Assembly: GCF_003594935.2 (NCBI RefSeq)
Contig: NZ_CP043342.1
Coordinates: 4,588,001-4,652,000, forward strand
From: Enterobacter huaxiensis
GTDB taxonomy: Bacteria; Pseudomonadota; Gammaproteobacteria; Enterobacterales; Enterobacteriaceae
Direction of reading: 5' to 3'
Length of the DNA: 64,000 nucleotides
Shown here: positions 1 through 8,626 of the stretch, piece by piece
Layout of the letters: every line of letters begins with the position of its first letter
Position numbering within the stretch: the stretch's first letter is position 1
Program-made: the position numbers and the translations under genes
Notes under the pieces: model-generated
The model's database searches: none
The model's input: the letters and a program-made list of their open reading frames with translations, nothing else
What the model was told of the DNA's origin: nothing

Positions 1-197
1 CGCGCCACTTTGTACTCCACCAGCTCAAGCGAGGGGTACTTCAGCACCACCATCGCCGCCCGCGTCACTTCACCGCCCTGCTCAAACCCGACGTCCGCCC
101 CGCCAATGTACTGCGGGGGATCCCTGTCCAGCCGATCCTCGCGGACCACCGATGAGGCCAGTTCAATCTGTTGAGCGCGTAGCGACGCGAGATCCAT
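1..197 (-). CDS. nfi: Endonuclease V, N-terminal part (runs off the window)
   Basis: Endonuclease V cuts DNA near deaminated bases such as deoxyinosine and starts alternative excision repair in the cytoplasm. Only the first 65 or so codons are present; the gene continues past base 1. The visible protein begins MDLASLRAQQ and contains GADVGFE, whose Asp35 is the first metal-binding catalytic residue of the family. The ATG at 195-197 has an AGGAG ribosome site about 6 bases upstream. It lies 9 bases after the hemE stop, so it is probably the last gene of a nudC-hemE-nfi transcript. The truncation is only the window edge. Confidence 0.93.
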   Translation of the reverse strand, partial: MDLASLRAQQIELASSVVREDRLDRDPPQYIGGADVGFEQGGEVTRAAMVVLKYPSLELVEYKVA

Positions 198-206
198 AAC
201 GACTCC

Positions 207-1271
207 TTACTTGTGATAGTGGGCAGAAAGCCGGTGCACCGCCTCCACAAATACGCCTGCGTGTTCTGGCGGCACATCCTGATGAATGCCGTGGCCGAGG
301 TTAAACACGTGGCCTTCACCCTGGCCGAAACCAGACAGTATAGTCGATACTTCTTCTTCAATACGGGCCGGCTGCGCGTAGAGCATGGAGGGATCCATGT
401 TGCCCTGAAGCGCCACTTTATCGCCCACGCGACGGCGCGCATCGGCAATATCGGTTGTCCAGTCCAGGCCCAGCGCGTCACAGCCGGTGGCCGCCATCGC
501 TTCCAGCCACTGGCCGCCACCTTTGGTGAACAGCGTGACCGGTACCCGGCGGCCTTCGTTTTCACGCAGCAGGCCGTCGACGATTTTATGCATGTAATAC
601 AGGGAGAACTGCTGGTAATCACGCCCGGTGAGCACGCCGCCCCAGGTGTCGAAAATCATTACCGACTGCGCACCCGCTTTGATCTGCGCGTTGAGATAGA
701 GCGTGACGCTCTTCGCCAGCTTGTCCAGCAGCGCATGCAGGGCCTGCGGCTCGGCGTACATCATTTTTTTGATCACGGTAAAGGCTTTGCTGCTGCCGCC
801 TTCCACCATATAGGTCGCCAGCGTCCACGGGCTGCCGGAGAAGCCAATCAGCGGCACTTCGCCCTTCAGCTCACGGCGAATGGTGCGTACGGCGTTCATC
901 ACGTAGCCCAGCTCACCTTCAGGATCGGGGATCGGCAGTTTATCAATGTCGGCTTTGCTCTTAATCGGTGAGCTAAAGCGCGGGCCTTCGCCGGTTTCGA
1001 AATAGAGCCCAAGGCCCATCGCATCCGGAATGGTCAGAATGTCCGAAAAAAGAATGGCCGCATCCAGCGGATACCGGCGCAGCGGCTGGAGCGTCACTTC
1101 GCAGGCCAGCTCGGCGTTTTTGCACAGCGACATAAAATCGCCGGCCTGCGCGCGCGTGGCTTTGTACTCTGGCAGATAGCGGCCCGCCTGGCGCATCATC
1201 CACACCGGGGTGACATCAACGGGCTGGCGCAGCAGCGCACGCAGATAACGATCGTTCTTCAGTTCGGTCAT
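207..1271 (-). CDS. hemE: Uroporphyrinogen decarboxylase
   Basis: HemE removes the four acetate carboxyl groups of uroporphyrinogen III to give coproporphyrinogen III, a cytoplasmic step of heme synthesis. The 354-residue protein has the same length as E. coli HemE. It starts MTELKNDRYL and carries the family signatures PVWMMRQAGRYLPEY near residues 22-36 and GFSGSPWTLATYMVEGG in the middle. An in-frame start 13 codons upstream was rejected because the ATG at 1271 has an AAGGA ribosome site and matches the family start. It follows nudC by 38 bases and precedes nfi by 9, suggesting co-transcription. Confidence 0.98.
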   Translation of the reverse strand: MTELKNDRYLRALLRQPVDVTPVWMMRQAGRYLPEYKATRAQAGDFMSLCKNAELACEVTLQPLRRYPLDAAILFSDILTIPDAMGLGLYFETGEGPRFSSPIKSKADIDKLPIPDPEGELGYVMNAVRTIRRELKGEVPLIGFSGSPWTLATYMVEGGSSKAFTVIKKMMYAEPQALHALLDKLAKSVTLYLNAQIKAGAQSVMIFDTWGGVLTGRDYQQFSLYYMHKIVDGLLRENEGRRVPVTLFTKGGGQWLEAMAATGCDALGLDWTTDIADARRRVGDKVALQGNMDPSMLYAQPARIEEEVSTILSGFGQGEGHVFNLGHGIHQDVPPEHAGVFVEAVHRLSAHYHK

Positions 1272-1309
1272 TTTGCAGTTCCTTATTGCGTCAGTCCGCC
1301 AGTGTAACA

Positions 1310-2083
1310 CTACTCATACTCGGCCCGACACATTGCCACGGTATCTTCTATCAGGCGACGCGCTACCGTTCCCGGCGGCGGCAGCAGGGGTAAATCGTCG
1401 TAGCGATACCAGTTCGCCTCCAGCAGCTCTTTCTGGTCGATAACGATCTCGCCGCTGTCGTATTCGGCCATAAACGCCGTCATCAGCGACATTGGGAATG
1501 GCCACGGCTGGGAGGTGACATAGCGCAGGTTCTTCACCTTAATGCTGCTCTCCTCCATCACCTCGCGCGCCACCGCCTGCTCCAGGGTTTCGCCCACTTC
1601 GACGAACCCGGCCAGCACGGTATGAATGCCGTTACGATGCCGGGTATGCTGCGCCAGCAGGATGGAATCATCGCGACGGATTGCCACAATGATGCACGGT
1701 GCAATTTGCGGGTAATAACGTTCGCGGCAGTGGCTGCACAGCAGCGCCCACTCGGTTTTGCTCGGGTGCATGGTGTGACCGCAGTAGCCGCAGTATTTAT
1801 GCGAGCGGTAAAACTCCGCCAGCTGCACGCCGCGCCCTGCCAGCTGGAACAGGCCGACGTCCAGATCCAGCACCTGACGAACGGATCCCATATCGTGGCG
1901 ACGAGCCTGCTGGATCAACCACACCGGATCGCCCTGCCACTCGCCGATCCTCAGCGCGCGCTGGCCAACAAGATCGAACGTTTCCGCCGCGCCATAAGGG
2001 AGTTCTCCGGCAGGCAGCCATAATTTTTGTTCATGACTGACGATCCACCAACCAAGATCTGATTTTTCAATAATACGATCCAT
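1310..2083 (-). CDS. nudC: NADH pyrophosphatase / RNA NAD-decapping hydrolase
   Basis: NudC hydrolyses NAD(H) to NMN(H) and AMP and removes NAD caps from RNA 5' ends. The 257-residue length equals E. coli NudC. Four zinc-binding cysteines are visible at C98, C101, C116 and C119. The Nudix box begins at G159 and includes the REVMEE core with catalytic glutamates E174, E177 and E178. The SQPWPFPMSLM motif typical of the NADH-specific subfamily follows. The gene diverges from rsd, so the roughly 95 bases between them should hold both promoters. It is the first gene of nudC-hemE-nfi. Confidence 0.97.
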   Translation of the reverse strand: MDRIIEKSDLGWWIVSHEQKLWLPAGELPYGAAETFDLVGQRALRIGEWQGDPVWLIQQARRHDMGSVRQVLDLDVGLFQLAGRGVQLAEFYRSHKYCGYCGHTMHPSKTEWALLCSHCRERYYPQIAPCIIVAIRRDDSILLAQHTRHRNGIHTVLAGFVEVGETLEQAVAREVMEESSIKVKNLRYVTSQPWPFPMSLMTAFMAEYDSGEIVIDQKELLEANWYRYDDLPLLPPPGTVARRLIEDTVAMCRAEYE

Positions 2084-2178
2084 ATCTATTGCACTACCTT
2101 CGCTTCACTGACATGTTGTTAGCATTGTGGTTACATTTTGGGTAAGCAGATTCAATTCTAAACCTTGTGGAGTCGAAC

Positions 2179-2676
2179 ATGTTAAACCAGCTAGAAAGCC
2201 TGACTGAGCGCGTTGGAGGAAGTAACAAACTGGTGGATCGCTGGCTACATGTACGCAAGCATCTGCTCGTGGCTTATTACAATCTGGTCGGTATTAAGCC
2301 TGGCAAAGAATCATATATGCGACTGAACGAAAAAGCGCTGGACGATTTTTGTCAGAGCCTGGTCGACTACCTGTCCGACGGCCATTTCAACATTTATGAA
2401 CGCATTATCCGCGAAATGGAAGGCACAAGCCCGTTTTTAGCCGCAACAAAACTCTATCCGCTGCTGGAAGGCAATACCCAGCAGATCATGGACTACTACG
2501 ATTCCACGCTCGAGAACGCGATCGATCACGATAACTATCTTGAGTTTCAGCATGCGCTGTCCGATCTCGGTGAAGCGCTCGAAGAGCGATTCACGCTGGA
2601 AGACAAGCTGATCGCCCTCGCGCTGGATAATGGTTTGAACATCCGCAGCGAAGAGAACGTCGCGCCCCCCGCTTGA
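2179..2676 (+). CDS. rsd: Regulator of sigma D (anti-sigma-70)
   Basis: Rsd binds sigma-70 in stationary phase and favours use of alternative sigma factors. The 165-residue helical protein begins MLNQLESLTERV and keeps the conserved block KLVDRWLHVRKHLL, close to E. coli Rsd (158 residues). The tail after about residue 150 is longer than in E. coli. The ATG at 2179 is preceded by GTGGAG 8-12 bases upstream; a GTG four codons earlier is possible but would sit on the ribosome site. A hairpin terminator follows the stop, separating rsd from thiC. Confidence 0.95.
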   Translation: MLNQLESLTERVGGSNKLVDRWLHVRKHLLVAYYNLVGIKPGKESYMRLNEKALDDFCQSLVDYLSDGHFNIYERIIREMEGTSPFLAATKLYPLLEGNTQQIMDYYDSTLENAIDHDNYLEFQHALSDLGEALEERFTLEDKLIALALDNGLNIRSEENVAPPA

Positions 2677-2711
2677 GTTCTTAATCGTTAACGAGTAATT
2701 TACAACCATTC

Positions 2712-2735
2712 GCCCCTCTCACGAGGGGGATTTTT
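2712..2735 (+). terminator. Rho-independent terminator after rsd
   Basis: CCCCTC and GAGGGG arms around a TCAC loop are followed by a run of five T. It ends rsd transcription just before the TPP riboswitch. Confidence 0.8.
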
Positions 2736-2832
2736 CTTGTCGGAGTGCCCAGCGTTTGTAAAAACGCGGGCTGAGACCGTTAATTCGGGATCCGCGGAAC
2801 CTGATCAGGCTAATACCTGCGAAGGGAACAAG
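2736..2832 (+). promoter_or_regulatory. TPP riboswitch (THI element) of the thiC operon
   Basis: The segment shows the family's conserved blocks in order: GCGGGCTGAGA, then CCGCGGAACCTGATCAGG, then TAATACCTGCGAAGGGAAC. The ends CTTGT and ACAAG can pair as helix P1. Thiamine pyrophosphate binding is known to shut off thiC translation and transcription in enterobacteria. About 90 bases separate it from the thiC ATG, room for an expression platform. Confidence 0.95.
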
Positions 2833-2923
2833 AGTTACACTGCTGTTGTATCGCCCCAGAGGCGATCTCCTCTTGCTTCATCCGTCGTCTGACAAGCCAT
2901 GTCCTTCACTTTTGGAATGAGCT

Positions 2924-4819
2924 ATGTCTACTGCAAAACTGACCCGCCGCGAACAGCGCGCACAGGCCCAACACTTCATCGACACGCTGGAAGGCACCGC
3001 TTTCCCGAATTCTAAACGCATCTACATTTCCGGCTCGCAGGCCGATATCCGCGTCCCGATGCGCGAAATCCAGCTCAGCCCGACGCTTCTCGGCGGCAGC
3101 AAAGAAAACCCGCAGTTTGAAGACAACGAAGCCGTGCCGGTGTATGACACCTCCGGCCCTTACGGTGACCCTGATGTGAGCATCAACGTCCAGCAGGGCC
3201 TGGCAAAGCTGCGCCAGCCCTGGATTGAGGCGCGTAACGATAGCGAAGCGCTAAACGAGCAAAGCTCTGCGTACACGAAAGAACGTCTGGCCGACGACGG
3301 TCTGGACGAGCTGCGCTTTACCGGCCTGCTGACGCCGAAACGCGCCAGAGCGGGCAAATGCGTGACCCAGCTGCACTACGCGCGCCGGGGCATCGTCACG
3401 CCGGAGATGGAGTTCATCGCCATCCGCGAAAACATGGGCCGCGAGCGCATCCGTAGCGAAGTGCTTCGCCACCAGCACCCGGGCGAAGGCTTTGGCGCTC
3501 GCCTGCCGGAGAACATCACGCCGGAGTTTGTGCGTGACGAAGTGGCCGCCGGCCGCGCGATTATCCCCGCCAACATCAACCACCCGGAATCCGAGCCGAT
3601 GATCATTGGCCGCAACTTCCTGGTGAAGGTCAACGCTAACATTGGTAACTCAGCCGTCACCTCCTCCATCGAGGAAGAGGTGGAAAAGCTGGTCTGGTCA
3701 ACGCGCTGGGGCGCGGACACGGTGATGGACCTCTCCACTGGCCGCTATATTCACGAAACCCGCGAATGGATCCTGCGTAACAGCCCGGTACCGATTGGCA
3801 CCGTCCCGATTTACCAGGCGCTGGAGAAGGTGAACGGCATCGCCGAAAACCTCACCTGGGAGGCCTTCCGCGACACGCTGCTGGAGCAGGCAGAACAGGG
3901 CGTGGACTACTTCACCATTCACGCGGGCGTGCTGCTGCGCTACGTGCCGATGACCGCGAAGCGTCTGACCGGCATTGTCTCGCGCGGCGGTTCCATCATG
4001 GCGAAGTGGTGCCTGTCCCATCATCAGGAAAACTTCCTCTACGAACACTTCCGCGAGATCTGCGAAATCTGCGCCGCGTACGATGTCTCACTGTCGCTGG
4101 GCGACGGCCTGCGCCCGGGCTCTATTCGCGACGCGAATGACGAAGCGCAGTTTGCCGAGCTACACACGCTGGGCGAGCTGACCAAAATCGCCTGGGAGTA
4201 TGACGTGCAGGTGATGATTGAAGGCCCGGGCCACGTGCCGATGCAGATGATCCGCCGCAACATGACCGAGGAGCTGGAGCACTGCCACGAAGCGCCGTTC
4301 TACACCCTGGGGCCATTGACTACCGACATCGCGCCGGGCTACGACCACTTCACCTCGGGTATTGGCGCGGCGATGATCGGCTGGTTCGGCTGCGCCATGC
4401 TTTGCTACGTAACCCCGAAAGAGCACCTCGGCCTGCCAAACAAAGAGGACGTGAAGCAGGGGCTGATTACCTACAAAATTGCGGCCCACGCGGCGGACCT
4501 GGCGAAAGGCCATCCCGGCGCGCAAATCCGCGATAACGCCATGTCGAAGGCGCGCTTTGAATTCCGCTGGGAAGACCAGTTCAACCTGGCGCTGGATCCC
4601 TTCACCGCCCGCGCCTATCACGACGAAACCCTGCCGCAGGAGTCCGGCAAGGTGGCCCACTTCTGCTCCATGTGCGGACCGAAGTTCTGCTCGATGAAAA
4701 TTAGCCAGGAAGTGCGTGATTACGCCGCCGCGCAGGCAATTGAGGTCGGTATGGCGGATATGTCAGAGAACTTCCGTGCCAAAGGCGGCGAAATCTACCT
4801 CAAAAAAGAGGAGGCATAA
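2924..4819 (+). CDS. thiC: Phosphomethylpyrimidine synthase (HMP-P synthase)
   Basis: ThiC converts aminoimidazole ribotide to hydroxymethylpyrimidine phosphate by radical SAM chemistry, the first step to the pyrimidine half of thiamine. The 631-residue length equals E. coli ThiC. The C-terminal iron-sulfur motif CSMCGPKFC is present with cysteines at 581, 584 and 589, the unusual spacing specific to ThiC. The TPP riboswitch lies upstream. The stop overlaps the thiE start by one base (TAATG), which suggests translational coupling in thiCEFSGH. Confidence 0.98.
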   Translation: MSTAKLTRREQRAQAQHFIDTLEGTAFPNSKRIYISGSQADIRVPMREIQLSPTLLGGSKENPQFEDNEAVPVYDTSGPYGDPDVSINVQQGLAKLRQPWIEARNDSEALNEQSSAYTKERLADDGLDELRFTGLLTPKRARAGKCVTQLHYARRGIVTPEMEFIAIRENMGRERIRSEVLRHQHPGEGFGARLPENITPEFVRDEVAAGRAIIPANINHPESEPMIIGRNFLVKVNANIGNSAVTSSIEEEVEKLVWSTRWGADTVMDLSTGRYIHETREWILRNSPVPIGTVPIYQALEKVNGIAENLTWEAFRDTLLEQAEQGVDYFTIHAGVLLRYVPMTAKRLTGIVSRGGSIMAKWCLSHHQENFLYEHFREICEICAAYDVSLSLGDGLRPGSIRDANDEAQFAELHTLGELTKIAWEYDVQVMIEGPGHVPMQMIRRNMTEELEHCHEAPFYTLGPLTTDIAPGYDHFTSGIGAAMIGWFGCAMLCYVTPKEHLGLPNKEDVKQGLITYKIAAHAADLAKGHPGAQIRDNAMSKARFEFRWEDQFNLALDPFTARAYHDETLPQESGKVAHFCSMCGPKFCSMKISQEVRDYAAAQAIEVGMADMSENFRAKGGEIYLKKEEA

Positions 4820-5454
4820 TGTACCAGCCCGATTTCCCCTCCGTGCCCTTCCGCTTAGGGCTTTACCCGGTGGTAGACAGCGTAGAGTGGATCGCGCGCC
4901 TGCTTGAGGCCGGCGTTCGCACAATTCAGCTTCGCATCAAGGATAAACGCGATGAAGAGGTGGAGGCTGACGCGATCGCCGCCATCGCGCTGGGGCGTCG
5001 CTACGACGCCCGCCTGTTTATCAACGATTACTGGCGGCTGGCCGTTAAGCACCAGGCCTACGGCGTGCATCTGGGCCAGGAAGACCTGGAGACAACCGAC
5101 CTGATCGCCATCCGTGATGCCGGTCTGCGCCTGGGCGTATCGACACACGACGATATGGAGATTGACGTAGCGCTGGCAGCTCGCCCCTCCTACATCGCCC
5201 TCGGCCACGTTTTCCCGACGCAAACCAAGCAGATGCCCTCCGCCCCGCAGGGATTGACGCAGCTGACGCGCCACATCCAGCGTCTGGCAGATTACCCCAC
5301 CGTCGCCATCGGCGGAATTAGCCTTGAACGCGCCCCGGCGGTGCTGGAGACCGGCGTCGGCAGCATTGCCGTCGTCAGTGCCATCACGCAGGCGGAAGAC
5401 TGGCAGGCTGCCACCGCGCAGCTATTACAGCTGGCGGGAGCAGGCGATGAATGA
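4819..5454 (+). CDS. thiE: Thiamine-phosphate synthase
   Basis: ThiE joins hydroxymethylpyrimidine diphosphate to the thiazole phosphate carboxylate to give thiamine phosphate. The 211-residue TIM barrel matches E. coli ThiE. It shows the pyrophosphate-binding segment GHVFPTQTK and the late GVGSIAVVSAI strand-loop that closes the active site. It starts within the thiC stop codon and its end overlaps thiF by 8 bases, so it is the second cistron of a coupled operon. Confidence 0.96.
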   Translation: MYQPDFPSVPFRLGLYPVVDSVEWIARLLEAGVRTIQLRIKDKRDEEVEADAIAAIALGRRYDARLFINDYWRLAVKHQAYGVHLGQEDLETTDLIAIRDAGLRLGVSTHDDMEIDVALAARPSYIALGHVFPTQTKQMPSAPQGLTQLTRHIQRLADYPTVAIGGISLERAPAVLETGVGSIAVVSAITQAEDWQAATAQLLQLAGAGDE

Positions 5455-6202
5455 CCGCGATTTTATGCGCTACAGCCGCCAGATCCTACTGGAGGATATC
5501 GCCATCGGCGGGCAGCAAAAGCTGCTCGCCAGCCGGGTATTAATTGTCGGCCTGGGGGGGCTCGGCGCGCCCGCCGCGCTCTATCTGGCCGGTGCGGGTA
5601 TCGGCACGCTGGTGCTGGCCGACGACGACGAGGTGCATCTCAGCAATCTGCAGCGGCAGATCCTCTTTACCAGCGAGGACATCAACCAGCCTAAAGCGCA
5701 GATCGCCCGGCAGCGGTTGGCGCAGCTGAACCCGGACATCGAGCTCATCGCCCTTCAGGCGCGGCTCGGCGGCGAGGAGCTTGAACGGGAAGTTGCTCTG
5801 GCCGACGCGGTGCTGGACTGCACCGATAACATGGCGACGCGCCAGGCGATCAATGCCGCCTGCGTGGCGCAGAGCACGCCGCTTATTACGGCCAGCGCGG
5901 TCGGCTTCGGCGGGCAAATGATGGTGCTGACGCCCCCCTGGGCGCAGGGCTGCTACCGATGCCTGTGGCCAGATGACGTCGAGCCGGAACGCAACTGCCG
6001 CACCGCAGGCATTGTTGGCCCGGTGGTGGGGGTAATGGGCACCCTGCAGGCGCTGGAAGCCATCAAGCTGCTCAGCGGCATGGAGACCGAGCGCAACAGG
6101 CTGCGGCTGTTTGATGCGCGTTCCGGCGGCTGGCGCCAGCTGGCATTACACCGCGCCAGCGGCTGCCCGGTATGCGGAGGCCACGATGCGCATTCTGTTT
6201 AA
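5447..6202 (+). CDS. thiF: ThiS adenylyltransferase
   Basis: ThiF adenylates the C-terminus of the sulfur carrier ThiS so that sulfur can be loaded, an E1-like reaction. The 251-residue protein has the nucleotide loop GLGGLGAP at residues 35-42, the LADDDEVHLSNLQRQ segment, a zinc site formed by C169/C172 and C240/C243, and C184, the residue that forms a persulfide link to ThiS in E. coli. The ATG at 5447 (MNDRDF) was chosen from family alignment; a longer frame upstream lies inside thiE. It overlaps thiE by 8 and thiS by 17 bases. Confidence 0.97.
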   Translation: MNDRDFMRYSRQILLEDIAIGGQQKLLASRVLIVGLGGLGAPAALYLAGAGIGTLVLADDDEVHLSNLQRQILFTSEDINQPKAQIARQRLAQLNPDIELIALQARLGGEELEREVALADAVLDCTDNMATRQAINAACVAQSTPLITASAVGFGGQMMVLTPPWAQGCYRCLWPDDVEPERNCRTAGIVGPVVGVMGTLQALEAIKLLSGMETERNRLRLFDARSGGWRQLALHRASGCPVCGGHDAHSV

Positions 6203-6386
6203 CGATGAGCCAATCAAGTGCGATGACGGGCTTACCGTCGCCGCGCTGCTCGACAAGCTCCGCCAGCTCAAGCCGGGAACGGCGCTGGCGCTCAATCAAC
6301 AGATCCTGCCGCGCGAACGGTGGGAACATCAGCAGGTCAATGAAGGCGACCAGATCCTGCTGTTTCAGGTTATCGCAGGGGGCTGA
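6186..6386 (+). CDS. thiS: Sulfur carrier protein ThiS
   Basis: ThiS is a ubiquitin-like carrier whose C-terminal glycine becomes a thiocarboxylate that gives sulfur to the thiazole ring. The 66-residue protein begins MRILFNDEPI and ends in the diagnostic Gly-Gly (QVIAGG). The ATG at 6186 matches the family length; a start further upstream would lie in thiF. It overlaps thiF by 17 bases and thiG starts 1 base after its stop, so the partner enzymes ThiF and ThiG flank it. Confidence 0.97.
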   Translation: MRILFNDEPIKCDDGLTVAALLDKLRQLKPGTALALNQQILPRERWEHQQVNEGDQILLFQVIAGG

Positions 6387-6387
6387 G

Positions 6388-7155
6388 ATGTTACGTATTG
6401 CTGATAAAGTCTTTGATTCGCATCTGTTTACCGGAACCGGAAAATTCGCCTCCCCGCAGCTGATGGTGGATGCCATTCGTGAAAGCGGCAGCCAGCTGGT
6501 GACGCTGGCGCTAAAGCGCGTTGACCTGCGCCATCATAGCGATGCCATTCTGGCGCCGCTGCTGGAGGCCGGCGTAACGCTGCTGCCGAATACGTCCGGA
6601 GCCAAAACCGCTGAGGAGGCGATTTTTGCCGCCCGGCTGGCGCGCGAGGCGCTGGGTACGCACTGGCTAAAGCTGGAGATTCATCCGGATGCCCGCTGGC
6701 TTTTGCCCGATCCCATTGAAACCCTTAAAGCGGCGGAAAAGCTGGTGCAGCAGGGGTTTACCGTCCTGCCCTATTGCGGTGCCGACCCCGTCCTGTGCAA
6801 GCGGCTGGAGGAAGCTGGCTGCGCTGCCGTCATGCCGCTCGGCGCACCGATTGGTTCCAACCAGGGGCTGGAGACGCGCGCCATGCTGGAGATCGTCATT
6901 GAGCAGGCCACCGTGCCGGTGGTGGTGGACGCCGGTATCGGCGTACCAAGCCATGCGACGCAGGCGCTGGAGATGGGCGCCGACGCGGTGCTCGTCAATA
7001 CGGCAATTGCCGTCGCTGACGACCCGGTGACGATGGCGCGCGCCTTTCGTCTGGCCGTGGAGGCGGGTTTGCTGGCGCGGCAGTCTGGCCCCGGCTCGCG
7101 CAGCCTTCAGGCGCAGGCCACCAGCCCGCTCACCGGTTTTCTGGAGGCGTTATGA
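6388..7155 (+). CDS. thiG: Thiazole synthase
   Basis: ThiG builds the thiazole phosphate ring from deoxyxylulose 5-phosphate, dehydroglycine and ThiS thiocarboxylate, as a complex with ThiH. The 255-residue TIM barrel starts MLRIADKVFDSHLF. K95 in WLKLEI is the lysine that forms the substrate imine. Phosphate-binding stretches VVVDAGIGVPSHA and GADAVLVNTAIA are intact. An in-frame start 72 codons upstream lies in thiS and was rejected. It overlaps thiH by 4 bases. Confidence 0.97.
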   Translation: MLRIADKVFDSHLFTGTGKFASPQLMVDAIRESGSQLVTLALKRVDLRHHSDAILAPLLEAGVTLLPNTSGAKTAEEAIFAARLAREALGTHWLKLEIHPDARWLLPDPIETLKAAEKLVQQGFTVLPYCGADPVLCKRLEEAGCAAVMPLGAPIGSNQGLETRAMLEIVIEQATVPVVVDAGIGVPSHATQALEMGADAVLVNTAIAVADDPVTMARAFRLAVEAGLLARQSGPGSRSLQAQATSPLTGFLEAL

Positions 7156-8288
7156 TGCCGACCTTTACCGAACGCTGGCAGCAGCTCGACTGGGACGATA
7201 TTCGCCTGCGCATCAACGGCAAAACGGCGGCAGATGTAGAACGGGCATTGAATGCCCGTCATTTGACCCGCGATGACATGATGGCCCTGCTCTCCCCCGC
7301 CGCGGGTGCGTATCTTGAGACGATGGCCCAGCGCGCGCAGCGGCTTACCCGCCAGCGGTTTGGCAACACGGTAAGTTTTTACGTCCCGCTCTATCTCTCA
7401 AACCTGTGCGCGAACGACTGCACCTACTGCGGCTTCTCCATGAGTAACCGCATCAAGCGCAAAACGCTCGATGAGCGCGAGATCGCGCGCGAGTGTGCGG
7501 CCATCCGCGAAATGGGGTTCGAGCATCTCCTGCTGGTTACGGGCGAGCATCAAAGCAAAGTGGGAATGGACTATTTTCGCCAGCATCTTCCGGCTATTCG
7601 CCGGGAGTTTGCGTCGCTGCAGATGGAAGTACAGCCGCTGTTGCAGGAGGAATACGCGGAGCTCAAAACCCTCGGGCTGGACGGCGTAATGGTCTATCAG
7701 GAAACCTATCACGAGGCGACGTACGCCCGGCATCACCTGAAGGGGAAAAAACAGGATTTCCTCTTCCGGCTCGAAACGCCGGACAGGCTGGGGCGCGCCG
7801 GGATCGATAAAATTGGCCTGGGGGCACTGGTTGGTCTGTCTGACAGCTGGCGGGTGGATTGCTACATGGTGGCGGAACATCTGCTGTGGCTGCAGCAGCA
7901 CTACTGGCAGAGCCGCTACTCCATCTCGTTCCCGCGCCTGCGCCCGTGTGCTGGCGGGATTGAGCCGGCTTCGCTAATGGATGAACGCCAGCTGGTGCAA
8001 ACCATCTGCGCGTTTCGCCTGCTGGCGCCTGAGGTCGAGCTATCTCTCTCCACGCGCGAATCCCCGGCGTTTCGCGACCGCGTTATCCCCATTGCGATCA
8101 ATAACGTCAGCGCGTTTTCCAAAACGCAGCCGGGCGGTTATGCCGACAACCATCCGGAGCTTGAGCAGTTTGCCCCGCATGATGGACGACGTCCGGAGGC
8201 GGTAGCGGAAGCACTGACAGCGCAAGGGCTGCAGCCGGTCTGGAAAGACTGGGACAGCTGGCTGGGAAGAGCCTCGCAATTACGCTGA
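7152..8288 (+). CDS. thiH: 2-iminoacetate synthase (tyrosine lyase)
   Basis: ThiH is a radical SAM enzyme that splits tyrosine into p-cresol and dehydroglycine for ThiG. The 378-residue protein has the CANDCTYC cluster motif (C86, C90, C93). Two consecutive ATG codons at 7152 and 7155 both fit; E. coli ThiH has one Met and is 377 residues. This is the last gene of thiCEFSGH. No clear T-tailed terminator follows at once; a strongly structured segment begins about 50 bases downstream. Confidence 0.97.
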   Translation: MMPTFTERWQQLDWDDIRLRINGKTAADVERALNARHLTRDDMMALLSPAAGAYLETMAQRAQRLTRQRFGNTVSFYVPLYLSNLCANDCTYCGFSMSNRIKRKTLDEREIARECAAIREMGFEHLLLVTGEHQSKVGMDYFRQHLPAIRREFASLQMEVQPLLQEEYAELKTLGLDGVMVYQETYHEATYARHHLKGKKQDFLFRLETPDRLGRAGIDKIGLGALVGLSDSWRVDCYMVAEHLLWLQQHYWQSRYSISFPRLRPCAGGIEPASLMDERQLVQTICAFRLLAPEVELSLSTRESPAFRDRVIPIAINNVSAFSKTQPGGYADNHPELEQFAPHDGRRPEAVAEALTAQGLQPVWKDWDSWLGRASQLR

Positions 8289-8336
8289 AACACAGTGCAA
8301 ACGCGCATAAAGGTTACGAAGCGGCTCGTAAGAAGG

Positions 8337-8434
8337 GAACCGGGAGATTGTCCCTGCATGCCCGGTTTCTTATGCTTGGTGGGTCAGCAACGGATGCTGA
8401 CCAGGGCGAAATGCTTCTTCCTCTGTTTCGCCCT
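8337..8434. ncRNA. sroH: Structured intergenic RNA element, probable SroH
   Basis: Three consecutive hairpins occupy this interval: 8337-8344 pairs with 8361-8369; 8382-8389 pairs perfectly with 8395-8402 around ACGGA; 8403-8411 (AGGGCGAAA) pairs perfectly with 8426-8434. In E. coli the small RNA SroH lies in the same place between thiH and rpoC; assignment here rests on synteny and structure, and the strand is unresolved. E. coli htrC, also in this gap, is absent. The rest of 8289-8533 shows nothing else I can support. Confidence 0.45.
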
Positions 8435-8510
8435 GCCTTCTCGTTTGCCACAAAAAAATTTAATTCATAAAATAAATGCGTAGTTTCTTATCCATTCTTA
8501 AGACAAATCA

Positions 8511-8539
8511 TCTAATCCGTAAAACATCCTCTGTATAAT
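8511..8539 (+). promoter_or_regulatory. Possible promoter of the diguanylate cyclase gene
   Basis: A perfect TATAAT at 8534-8539 lies 87 bases before the start codon. The -35 at 17-base spacing (TCTAAT) is poor, so an activator may be needed. The assignment is tentative. Confidence 0.35.
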
Positions 8540-8626
8540 TCGCAGCCAGCATCCGTGCAGCGACTATGCTGAGAGGATATCGATTGACGCAGCGCGTCAT
8601 ACCATCTGGACTGGTTTTTACGACTC

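Noticed and set aside
8295..8483. 62-codon frame between thiH and the cyclase
   Set aside because: It runs through the three strong hairpins and has no good ribosome site; RNA structure explains the conservation better.
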